From NCBI GenBank assembly GCA_963678675.1, contig OY783200.1:1624501-1688500 (forward strand): a stretch of 64,000 bases of DNA, in the 5' to 3' direction. Shown piece after piece: positions 11,624 through 22,421 of the stretch. A program made the position numbers and the translations under genes. The notes beneath the pieces are model-generated. The model ran no database searches and was not told the DNA's origin. It saw only the letters and a program-made list of their open reading frames with translations. Origin of the DNA: Xiphydria camelus. Its lineage: Eukaryota > Arthropoda > Insecta > Hymenoptera > Xiphydriidae. Each line of letters begins with the position of its first letter. The first letter of the stretch is position 1.

Positions 11624-12812
11624 GAAGATGCACGATGAATCGAGTAAAAATGCATTGGAATTCATAGAGATTATGCTGTTAGCCTATATTGAATGATGTG
11701 AGGAAGTCAAGACGTATCGCTTAAAAGCAGTACCTGAAAAGTGTAAGATTCTTACGAACGTGTTAAGGACGAGGACATCAATGGCCCAAAAAATCTCTGC
11801 ATCGAGATAACCATTTGCTGATGTAATGGGGGGTGCAACAGTTTCGGATAAAGCGGATTTGTAATCAGGATAGATACTTTAGCACATGTGGGTCACTTTT
11901 ACGAAACATCGGCTCGCCTTGCCATGAATTGCGCGGGTCAAGGTTCCGTTCGTCAATGTGCCGGACCTTTTCTCATTATCGTTCAACGTATGGGCAATTC
12001 CATGCCGAACGATCGAATTATCTGATCGAAATGGAAATAACATTTTCCTGCTACCCTCTTCTTCTGACGTTCTCATTTGTCCCGTTCCTTTCCATCTCCA
12101 AAACTTCAGCTTCGGATGAACGATCCCATCAGTACATGTTCTCTGACTGTAACCGCTGAACATTCACGATATCGCATCAGCGTCAACTTTCAAGTCGTTG
12201 GAATGAATGGATGCCATTCATGCCCACCCCGCATTATGCCAATACAATTATCATAATTGCTGCTCAATAACGAAGAGATTGTCTTTGCTCCGCCGTCAAA
12301 CCGAGATCGACGAAAGATCGCCTTTTGGCGCGAAGACCACCAAGGGCAAAACACAAAGTAGTCGATTCAGTCTTTTAAATGGACCGCCTCGGGGCAGCTG
12401 TTGCTGCTGTCGTTTGCGTGGGTGCGGTCGGATTGCTTTTATTAACTGCCGGCTCGATTTTGCTTTCACCGCCGACCGTGCGCAGACATTGCGGCGGAGG
12501 GTGCATTATGAATCACTGGCCCGTTATATCATCGCCCCCAGCGCGAATTCGCGAATGTCCATAAAGTGTAGGCTCAGAGAGCCGCTAATTAATTGTAGCC
12601 CCAACCACGCCCTGGGCTGATTTCGTCGGTGATGCCTTATATCGACACCTCTCGAGAAAACGCCAGAGAGGGGGTGGTTTAGGGACGTTTTCGAACGCGG
12701 GACATGAATGCTTTCTCGTTAGCAGGGAATGTTCACTTTCACCGGTGCAAATAACTGAATGTGATGATAAGAATGGCTCGATCGCGATCCATAGATATGG
12801 AACAGTTATCAT

Positions 12813-13213
12813 AGGGTAGGCGTACCAGTTATAGCCACTGTACCAGTTATAGCCACTTCCCAGATTGTTGTCTTATAACTAAGATAATGTGCTTTAAATA
12901 TTGCCTCCTTTTAAGGTTTAAAATCGCTGATCAAATAGTATAAGCTGACGTGACACAAATACATACACCCCTGGTTATTAATGGTGATGAGTGGCTGTGA
13001 TAGGGAAAATCGGCAGTTTTTCCTTTTTATGTTTTTTTTTTTATTTTACGGAAAGATCGTTATATTTTTGTTTCACACATGAATTGCTGCAAGATAACTA
13101 TACAATCTATCATTTAGCACCATAGAATGTAACGATATGTTAATTCTTTACAAAATACAAGGCATGACATTTGAAAAATCCTTAAATATGGCTATAACTG
13201 GTACACCTACCCT
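12813..13213. mobile_element. MITE with TA flanks, next to the signal-peptide exon
   Basis: GGGTAGGCGTACCAGTTATA (left) and its near reverse complement ending ACCTACCC (right) border a 400-bp element. Both ends abut TA, as expected for a Tc1/mariner-type target duplication. At the left, the TGTACCAGTTATAGCCAC block is repeated a second time. The right end lies 44 bp from the peroxidase signal-peptide exon. Confidence 0.75.
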
Positions 13214-13256
13214 ACTGACGAAATATATGTATAGTGATTTTTCTTCGCATACTTAC

Positions 13257-13454
13257 AAGCTGCCGCGAAGCAAATTGTAGGTATAATCGTAGACGCTGGT
13301 CCTGCCGGGACCGTCCAGAACGAGAGCGCATTCCTCGCCACCGGGGAACACCTCGACGGGTTGATATTGAAGCGCGGCACAGCCGTGATCGTCGCTTATT
13401 CCCAGCGCGAGCAGAAAAAGAAGCCCGCTTAACCGCAGCCGCGGTATGAGGGAT
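13257..13454 (-). CDS. Chorion peroxidase-like gene, signal-peptide exon
   Basis: Translation on the minus strand gives a basic stretch followed by a hydrophobic core (L-S-G-L-L-F-L-L-A-L-G), then a mature start with Cys residues, Q-Y-Q-P-V-E-V-F-P-G-G and D-Y-T-Y-N-L-L-R-G-S. This looks like a secretion signal followed by the beginning of the mature or pro region. The acceptor is a clean pyrimidine tract ending TTACAG at 13455-13460 and the donor is GTAAGT at 13251-13256. The exon starts with the last base of a codon, so the ATG must lie in an upstream exon, which I could not identify. The phase at the 3' end fits the exon at 5054. A TA-flanked inverted-repeat element ends 44 bp from this exon. 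Confidence 0.75.
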
Positions 13455-13648
13455 CTGTAACGGGGAGAGAAAATAGTTGTTATCTTTTTTTGAGAGAGAG
13501 AGAGAGAGCTGCGACGAAATGAGAATGCGCAAGCATTTGATTATTTAATACAAATTCCCGATCTAGTAGAAAATGTATTATAACGCAAATCTGAACTGGT
13601 TTATAAGTATTTCAAGCTTCTGATAATTAAAACACTGCATATATGTCA

Positions 13649-13971
13649 TATGAGGCAAAACTTAATTGCTAGGAAAGAAAAACTTGAATTACTATTATCT
13701 CATTATCTATGAGCTTCTGGCTCATACTTATACGGGGTGTTCTCAAACCAGGGGAAAACCCTGTGTTCATTGCATTATGTCCGTAAATTTTTAATGAACA
13801 TAGGGTTTTCCTCTGGGTCAGAGGTTTGAGAACACCCGGTATATAATACTTTTTTGAAGGTTACATTTCAATCTACAATAAAGTCTTACATCGATGTAGG
13901 CCAAAAATTCATTGATAATGAGATGATAGTGATTGAAGTTTCTCTCCTGGCGAGTAAGTTTAGCCTCTCAT
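13649..13971. mobile_element. Long-TIR MITE, copy B, interrupted by another element
   Basis: It matches copy A (11411-11623) over its length, for example AATACTTTTTTGAAGGTTAC and AATCTACAATAAAGTCTTA. Its left half is broken at 13732-13841 by a different inverted-repeat element. It lies upstream of the peroxidase signal exon. Confidence 0.8.
13732..13841. mobile_element. Small MITE nested within copy B
   Basis: The terminal repeats CGGGGTGTTCTCAAACC and GGTTTGAGAACACCCG enclose about 110 bp, with TA at both junctions. Inner arms (GGGGAAAACCCTGTGTTCAT and ATGAACATAGGGTTTTCCTC) also pair. The surrounding element becomes continuous with copy A when this segment is left out of the comparison, so it inserted later. 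Confidence 0.8.
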
Positions 13972-16900
13972 GGTACAGATACATTGTTCTTTGATGTCCG
14001 TTGTATTACTACCATATAATAGTTCGATAACCCATGGCTTGAAAGAAATTCTCGCTTTCAATTCCGATGCCTGATTCCCGAAAAAGAATTACGTTGCTCC
14101 TTCTATTTCGAGGCTCAGACACGGAGGAGGGAAAGTGTCAGTTCCTTATCCTCAGGTGTCAAATTCGTCTCGTCATCATTGCGCGCGCGATTACGTTTAC
14201 GGAGAGAGTATGACAATCAATGCGAAAAGACCATTCCGCTCGATGGACCACGCATAGCTTTGTCGTCGTGGGGCGTTTACAGACTCTAAATTCAATTATT
14301 GCCCGCCCGATAAGCGTGACGTCGATAATCGCTGCTTTGCGTTCTTCTGGATCAGGAACGCGCGCCGAGCGATTACGTCGATGCCCGTTTTGCCTCTTGA
14401 GAAACGCCTCGAAGTAGGAAAGTGAAATGGTCTGGCATTTTTTGAGAGGCCGGGAGTCAAAGGAAGAAGAGTCCTTCTTTTTTGAATGTAACACGATCTA
14501 GGACCAACGACTTGAAGCGAAAAATAGGGAAAGTGCAAGGATAGCAATTGCGCTGTACTGTGAATCTGGTCCATGTTCGCATAATACTTTCAGCGATAGA
14601 AGCGATCTCAATTCTCAGTTGTTCTGTTGTTAGTAATTGTACAATTTTCGTGGCGAGAGTGGAATGCGAATGTAGACCAAAGGTCATCTCATCAAGCAAT
14701 TCTCTAATATTATATACCTATTGGTGGCTTCAATGATCATTGGGTTCGTTCTCGTTAGTTCTGATCGTGATATTCAGAAAATCAACAAGTTGCGCTTATT
14801 GTGGAAATACTTTATGATGTACTTACTACCAGTTTCAAGCAAGAAATCTGAAGTCTCTTATCCTTTCATTCCTGTGCTACAAGACATATTAATTGTCAGT
14901 TCATTTCCCAGCAAATTGATCGTAAAGACTAATTTCATGATTGGCCTATTTGAACAAACTGCCCAGCATTCAGCTTTTATAAGCGTACAAAACGACTGAA
15001 GAGTCATTCAAGAACTCTTAGGAACCCTGATACTCTATCGATGCCAATGAGATTCTTCCGATCTTGGAATATCTCTCAAATGAGCCATTACGGAGATAAG
15101 AATTGAATTCGAATTGCGATGCAATTGCAGAAACTGATACTGCCGATATGTGGTTAATTTTCACTTTCCGTTTCGATTATTATTGAAATCGTAAGAGGAA
15201 TGTTGATACACATTTACAAATGAATGTGTAACATGCCTTCGTATTTACTTTGTGAATGTAGAAATGCTACAACTAGACTTAGTCTGTTGTTTGTTTACGC
15301 TTCATGTTCATACTTAAGCCTCTGTAAGGGTCGTTAAAAGCCATTAAGTTACTTGAAACTTCAGTTGTTATGAATGGAAGTACATGATCGATATGGCCAC
15401 AATTAATCGTCATCACGAATTGATACAAATCACTTCAAGCATTTTAACTTCATGAAGCCCACAGAGTAAGTTTAATTCGTGGTAGTAGACTTTTACTCTC
15501 CGATATTAATGAACTATCTAAGCATATAATCTTTGGATAAACACTTTGAAATTAAAATGACGTTGGCAAATCGGGGTCTGCTTAGCATTCAGTAGAGCGT
15601 CAAGATTTCAGGGGCTTGGAGCGGATGAAGCGACACTTAAAGGTAGTATTATTGTAGGTAATAAATCTTCGTAAGCAGATGCGATAATTAACTAGTTATT
15701 TTTGCCTTGGGCGAGACTTTCTTCGAAAAATTCCATAATGGACACTTCGCCAGCTGGCTGTATAGCAATGTTATATCTATACGAGAAGAATATCGGGGTC
15801 GACTCTTCTACGGATTTAATTGTAAATTACAAGCCTCTGGCTTTAAGAGAATCGATGACATCGTGGATCCGGAGAAAGGATTGGAAAGCGAACGATATTC
15901 TCTACTTCTTCGTCCATCTATGTAATTTTTTTTTGAGGAGGATGCAAAGACGACATTTTCACGCGAACTGTATAATTTGGTCAGTAGTCGTCGCCTTATC
16001 CGGACATTCGAAGAATTTCCATTAACTTCGAGTAAAAATGAACTGCTCTTCATCTTCTTCTAATTCGTCTCTTCAAACGAGAAATGATCGGTTTTGCTCT
16101 GGCTTTTACGAAGGAAATAAATTTTCTTCTTTACTGCCACTCTTCTCTCTCGCCCCTTCAAGCTATGGACCAAGAAGAGACGGAGCATCTCGCGCGCGAA
16201 GCGGAGATTATACTTTCTCGCTGCTGGGACCAGATTTCCCTTTCACTTTTCGTAGAATCTTCGGCGAGCACGGCTCACAACACCGAGCCGAGAAGATAGT
16301 AGGACGCGTCCGGACCAATTTTGCGTCTAGGGACGCGTCCTTCCACTAATTATTCGCCCGTCATCGAACGGCTCTTTTTCGTAGCGAACCTTTCACTTCC
16401 TGATATTCGTCACTGTCACGGCGCCGCCAGACGAGTGAAATACCTGAGGTCAACTCCCGATGGAGTCGAGCAAATAAAGACATCCCATTGTGATTCTCCT
16501 GTCACCATTACCATTTCTTTTTCTTCCTTCTCTCTCTCTCTCTCTCTCATCGTGTGTCTACAACGTGATGGTCGGAATTCGCACATGTTCGTTTCTTAGA
16601 TATGCCGTTGCTGAAAGAGCGAATGAAACTTTGTATGTATTTTGGACGGGTCGTCGAGAGGAGAATAACAAGTGACAATCGATTATATGCGCTGGCTACT
16701 TTCTACGGATAAATTATGGATCGATAATGGGAGACGACAAATTGAATTTCGAAAAGCATCGATAAATGGTATACTTGCTGTCTTGTAAGTGCCTTGTTTG
16801 CATTCAGTGATGTCAGGGAAGATGATCGCACGTTTATCTGCGAGTACTTTTTCAGAATTACTTTCACCCGCACATTGGCAATTAAAAAATAAATCGATCG

Positions 16901-19805
16901 ATACCACATAAAATGTCTATACTTATAAAATTTCCTAGCTCTTGTACAATTTTATACGTGGTTTGAGAAATTCTCATTGCCGAATAGTTGGTCCCTACAT
17001 TGTAATCGATTTAACGTATCTGAGAAAAAATGGTCATATGTGATCATATATGATTGGATAAAATCATATTCGAAATTTGTTTCTAGCTGATCACATATAT
17101 GAAAGATTATATATGATCATATGTAATCATATATGATTGTATATAATAATTAGACCTAAACAAAGTTGACAATTTTGGATCTGATTGTATCAAATCCTAT
17201 CTGATCATACATAAATCTTCATATATATGATCAGATAAAAAAATTGTCTGATCTGATTACATCAAATTATATGTGATCACATACCGTTACATATAAACAT
17301 TCTTTTCTCTATTATATAATTGTATATCAACTGGATATTTAATTTGAATGGATCTGTGGACTTGGTGGCCTTCCAGAATCACTTGACTCTGCATTGTAGC
17401 AATTTCAAAGTAATAATCGATTATACCGTCTGTTCGCTTTCTATAGAATTCTTTATTAACGGACGATAAGTTGTGCCGCATAGAAAGCATTTCGAAATAA
17501 AATCACTGTAAACTCTTAACAGCCTCGTGTGCGATCAACCGTGCGAAATAAGAAAGTTGTAAATTCATCTCCTAGGGAGATTCGGCGCCAGAGCAATTTG
17601 CTTCTCGCAGTCAGAATCGTTCGAGTCTGCGCTCTCCGTAAGTGGAGGATCCGGACGTATGAAATCTCTCGGTACCGGAAGTGATACTCGATCACATTTC
17701 CCCTCGCTGAACTTTCTACGCGATTAACGAGTCGATAGGAAGAGATTGTACGAAATAAGGTACACGTGTATTTCGAAGTTACAAACGGGGAGGGTCCCCG
17801 TTTGCAGAGAGCCTAGAGGAGGGAGGGATCTGTGAAAGTTCTTTCGATTATGATATATATTGACCAACTGACAACTGTGCCATATGCTACGATCGGGAAT
17901 CAATCCATTGCCTATCAAATCCAATGAAAGAAGTCCATTTATTCAAAACAAGAACAATTAGCAATATAAAATACCGAATAGCTTAGTGAAGGATACGAGA
18001 TGTTAGATAACTAGAATGCCTGCTAAGCAGGGGAGTGTATAAATGTCAAGTAACTGGTCAGAAAATTACTTAATTTTTCTTCTGGCTTCAGAAATCGGAT
18101 GCAAGAGTCGGCGAATTAATAGGACGCCTCGTTAAGGCAGAACCCGAATACATATCGATTTGTAGACCGTGAAATTTAGATGCAACACATCGCTTAGGGA
18201 GCCCAAACTTACGACGCCAGAGCCTGAACCTGATGATATCGACCCAAAGACTATTAACTCTGCATTATACGCCGAGTCACCTTAACGCCATTAACAATTA
18301 TTGGGACATAAAATAGAGAGTAATTGAGGGATACGAGGTGTGATTACCACCGTCGGTTTGGCCAACAAGGGCATAAATGTCAGACAGTCAACGTTCTCGT
18401 TTGTTCAGTGACTCTGGTTTTCTTCTGGATCAGAAGATAAGAAGCAGGTGTTAACGGGTTGTTGAGATTTCTTGCTATGGGAGATATCGATGCGATGCTG
18501 TTATGTAACGTACAACGTTCAAATTGCACTTGGAATGACAGAACTTAAATATGATTCCTTCAACGACGTATCGTCCTTCGAGTACCAACTCTATCTGATA
18601 CATCAAATCGCTTCGAAGACATTCTTCGACTCCAAGGGTCAATGCCGGTATAAAACGAAAGTGATTGTCGAACGAAGGTCGTAAACTGACCGTAAACCTC
18701 GATTTTTTGGCCGGAACGTGCCTTTTTTTCATTTCTATTCAAGACCAACGTCCGCCGTAAAAACCGGGGGCTTTGAACTTGCCTGGATAACGAGGTCGAT
18801 GGCTGGTAGGCGAGAAGTATTGTGGATTACGTAACGGCCCTCCCTCGTTACCGACTGTTTCTTCACTCCTTTCCTATCGAAGCTATCGCAACCCGATTAA
18901 CGTAATTAGATGTAGATGCTGCGCTGTGCCTGACTCGCCAAATCGTTTCAATTAGCCACCGTGTTTAGCCTCCTTTGTGAGAGCGAAAAAGGAAGAACGA
19001 AAGAGACTGTGGAACAGGACTGATCGATTTATTGATTGGGATCGATTCTCCGCCTCCTTCGTTAACAAGACTATTACCAAAATACCAGTCGAAGGACTCT
19101 AATTGGTCTCGCAATTAAATCTGACGCAGGACCACATCATTGATAACGGATAACCGCAACAATCGACGTTTTACCCAAACCTCTGTAAAATGAACGACCA
19201 TCGTTAACGAGTTACGTTCATATTCTTATCGCTTTTTATCCCCCCTCGAAAATGACTAACGACTTCTCTTCCACTTGTTTTCGATTTCATTGTACGATAT
19301 CGTTCCCCTCGACGGCTGATTGATGATTCGCGGTTTCGTGTTTGCACTCTTCTCGTTCTCCTTCTCCAGGACGTTCTCCTGGAGGTTTAACGAACCGTAC
19401 GGTATTGCCGAGCGCGATCCGGTGCCTTCCGCTGCTTCTCTCCGCCGCGGATGGACGAACACCGGGAAAAAGAGTCGAGATTCGTGAGTGGTGTGGACTA
19501 CGGAACGTCGTTACGTCCGTGCAGTGATGCAACGGTTCGCCGAGAATGACGTTTTCACGCTCAGAGTAGTCGCGATGCAGATTCACGTCTCACTGGTTCG
19601 GAGTTATTCGAAATCGTTTAATCCTGGTTCGAATGCTGGACTACAGGACATATGTATTTATATACTCGTCGACGAAGGTTGGATTTGCCTTGACGAGCAT
19701 CCAAGGAGTTCAATTGCATTGTCCTGCAGGTAGTTGCACATTCGGATGAGAAGAAATGAATGGATGAAACGGAATATTCAAACATCACGTGATTCACCAC
19801 CGATT
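13972..19805. other. Non-coding stretch upstream of the peroxidase gene
   Basis: No supported exon. It holds an inverted GGACGCGTCC pair at about 16,302-16,341, a TC run at 16,527-16,549 and the AT-rich palindromic repeat at 17,035-17,300. Open frames here lack family motifs. The missing 5' exon of the peroxidase may be in this stretch or further right. Confidence 0.4.
17035..17300. repeat. AT-rich palindromic TGATCATATA-type repeat
   Basis: Variants of ATATGATCATATA and TGATCAGAT occur many times in both orientations. The same kind of sequence is seen at 2990-3230 in a peroxidase intron. It resembles a degenerate, self-complementary satellite. Confidence 0.5.
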
Positions 19806-20078
19806 GATTTTCATCGATCCGAATCCAAGATCCGGATTCATCAATCATCACTTGTCCGAAGTCAGAAGATGGATTCACTTTTCTTTGACCATAACTTGTC
19901 CGAAGTCGAGAGGATGCGAATTCATTTCTCGTCGATTGTGAATCGTTCGAAGCCAGAATACCGATTCACTTTTCGTCATTGTGATAATCGGGAGTCGAAA
20001 TGCCGCTTCACTTTTCATTAGCAGCAATGTGCTCTCGAAGTTGGATTAAAAATTCACAATTCACTGATTATCACGGGT
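19806..20078. repeat. Minisatellite of ~45-bp units, six copies
   Basis: Degenerate units begin near 19806, 19851, 19895, 19944, 19989 and 20032 (spacings 45, 44, 49, 45 and 43). Shared words are CTTGTCCGAAGTC, CGAAGCCAGA and GATTCACTTTTC. The chance frames across it are explained by the repetition. Confidence 0.75.
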
Positions 20079-21703
20079 CCTCTAGCGTACATAAAACCTT
20101 ACTTCAGTAATATTCTGATATCTTAACAAACCGGTATCGGATATCTCATATTCGTTCGTCAAAGTAATGGGGTTTTAAGTATCACTCTCTCGCGGCTGGG
20201 AAATACAATTCCGCGTCGTGGATGAAGAGCGCGAAAGTAAAAGCCAAAACACGAATCCCACGGATTACGGAAGATCGTAATACCTACGCAATTACGCAAT
20301 GGTCGGAGAGAAACGTTTTCCTACGTGGAACGATCGCGATGCTGGTTTACTTTCATCTGCCGCAACCAATATAACTCTGAAATTGATTTTTCGCATTTCA
20401 CTGGGAATGGGGTAACTGTGGTTTTTATGTGACAGCTGGTGCGATGAAACGAGAAGAAGAATTGCTTTTCAAGAAAATATCTTCAAGTGTGCAACAATGT
20501 TATGCAAATGTATCTGCAGAAGCGATAAGAAGAGCAACGAAATGCTACTTTTCTTTCAATGACCACCCGCCCCAAGCAAGTTTAGCAGCATTTGTATACT
20601 ACAAGTCTCTGTACAAAACATATGCCCCTCAAAAACGATTCTACTCCATCGTTCGATGGCTACGCAAACGATGCAAAACCCCCGCAATACTACTCGAATA
20701 TAACATCTATGTTCACGTTACGGAAATGTGTCGGCTGGTTTTTTGCCAGTTTAATAACAACAAAAATTATTACTCTTTTTACAAAATTCGTCGCTATCCT
20801 ACTTTGCGTTAGCGGTCGAGAAGCAATTTCTCCCATCGTCACTTTTCCTCCTCACTGAAACTCACCCGCCGCTCATCCTGCCGCTTATCACTGCCGCGCG
20901 GATCTCCTCGCAGCGAATCAATCTTCCAAGGAGTTCACCGGACCGAAGACGCGACGATGATTTACCCGCGGGATCGGGACAGTTCTAACACTCGACACAC
21001 GCGAGATCAAAGCCCGTTGACGAGCGATCGGTCGAGCAATGCCGGTCGCCGCTCCGACTGTGGGTGGTACGGTGGTTGGTAACTGACTTACTGTTGAACC
21101 ATTTAACGTCGGACCCCGTATCCTGGTCGCCACTCTTCGACATAGTTCTTTATCGAGAGTGTTTCCTGGGGAGGGACGCGAAAGCTCCCCAAAAGTAACG
21201 GAGAGAGGGGATACCGAGCCGCTTGCTCTGCCTCTCCCCACCCCCGGGTGGCTGAAGTCACCTACTCGCGCCGCTGGAGTCGAGAGTACTCGAGTCGAGC
21301 ACGTGACGCTGGAAGCAGGAGGAGGAGACAGTGGTGGCACGACTTTCCTTTCTCCGGACGAGCGTCTTTGCCCTCGATCCGGTACTTCGCGATCGCCGCT
21401 TCGAAAACGAAAACCAAAAAGTCCAATTGCGCGCGCTCTCCTATCGGGAAAGGTGAGCTTTGAGCGGATCGGTTTCCGCTTCAGACGCAGATCTGTTTCG
21501 TCCGGGCGCAAAGCGAAAGAGGGAGACCAGTGATTCGATTTGGATTTGATCCATTGATCGTGGACTTATAGAAATGATTATTTCTAGCAGTATGTACGAT
21601 GGAAAGCAGTTGAGCTATCGTTTTGCTCGGTTATATATTGATTATAATATCGTTGGGTTCGTGTAGAAGCTGCATCATCGAGTGCAGCACTGGATTGTTA
21701 CAT
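20079..21703. other. Non-coding stretch with CpG-rich patch
   Basis: A 127-codon frame at 20429-20812 (+) and a 197-codon frame at 20918-21511 (-) have no recognisable domains. The second lies in CpG-rich sequence that could be a promoter. Nothing else was seen. Confidence 0.35.
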
Positions 21704-22421
21704 CGCCACGTGAGTTCCACAGGGTTCTAAGTCCATTCTGGTAACTTCTGAGATAAAGCAATTTTTAGGGTTTAACTTAACACGGCTTTTGTTGTGATTC
21801 CATATTTTAACAATTTTCAGATGGAAACGTATAAATCATCTTATTTGCAAAGGATACCAGAGACATTTACATTGTTAAAGCATACTGCTGAGATATTTAA
21901 AAAAAAATAACACCTGTACTTAGAACCATGTAACTCCATAACATTCCCTGTGCTTATTAAAATCAATTTGTTTCTTCTCACTAGTATTCTTTTTTCTCTT
22001 TGCAGCTTCCTATACTCTTCACCTACATCACACAGATATTTTGTGGGTTTTAAGAAGTCCATATTGTATTCAAAATTGAAAATATGACGATAGAGATGAA
22101 TTATCAGATTCTGAGCTTACAAAATCAGACCACTCTCATCTGAATCAGACATATTTAAACACAAAACACAACAATCTAAATTACAACAATACACAGAAAA
22201 CTTGCAACAGCTTGTAAACAGTACTTAGACCACGTGGAAACAAATAATGTGCAAAAAGATGTTACTTACAACTTTGTGGAAATGTTAATATAGCGCCATT
22301 TTTTATCTTAAAGGAAACATTCCTAAACCAACAGATACAGGATTCATTTTTATACACGTTGATGTAAATATCTCATTTTTCATCAAAAGTGTACTTCGAA
22401 CCCCGTGGAACTCACGTGACG
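21704..22421. mobile_element. DNA element with repeated CACGTGAGTTCCAC-type ends
   Basis: The left end (CCACGTGAGTTCCACAGGGT) pairs with the right end (CCCCGTGGAACTCACGTGAC). Two further internal variants (GTACTTAGAACCATGTAACT at 21915 and GTACTTAGACCACGTGGAAA at 22221) repeat the end motif. A 73-codon frame on the minus strand (21841-22062) lies inside, without recognisable family. It looks like a ~720-bp transposon relic. Confidence 0.6.

Noticed and set aside
12379..12564. 61-codon plus frame with hydrophobic start
   Set aside because: Short, within the peroxidase intron, overlapped by another frame, with no supporting promoter or family.
20918..21511. 197-codon minus-strand frame
   Set aside because: GC-rich chance frame mirrored by plus-strand frames; no motif, no splice support.
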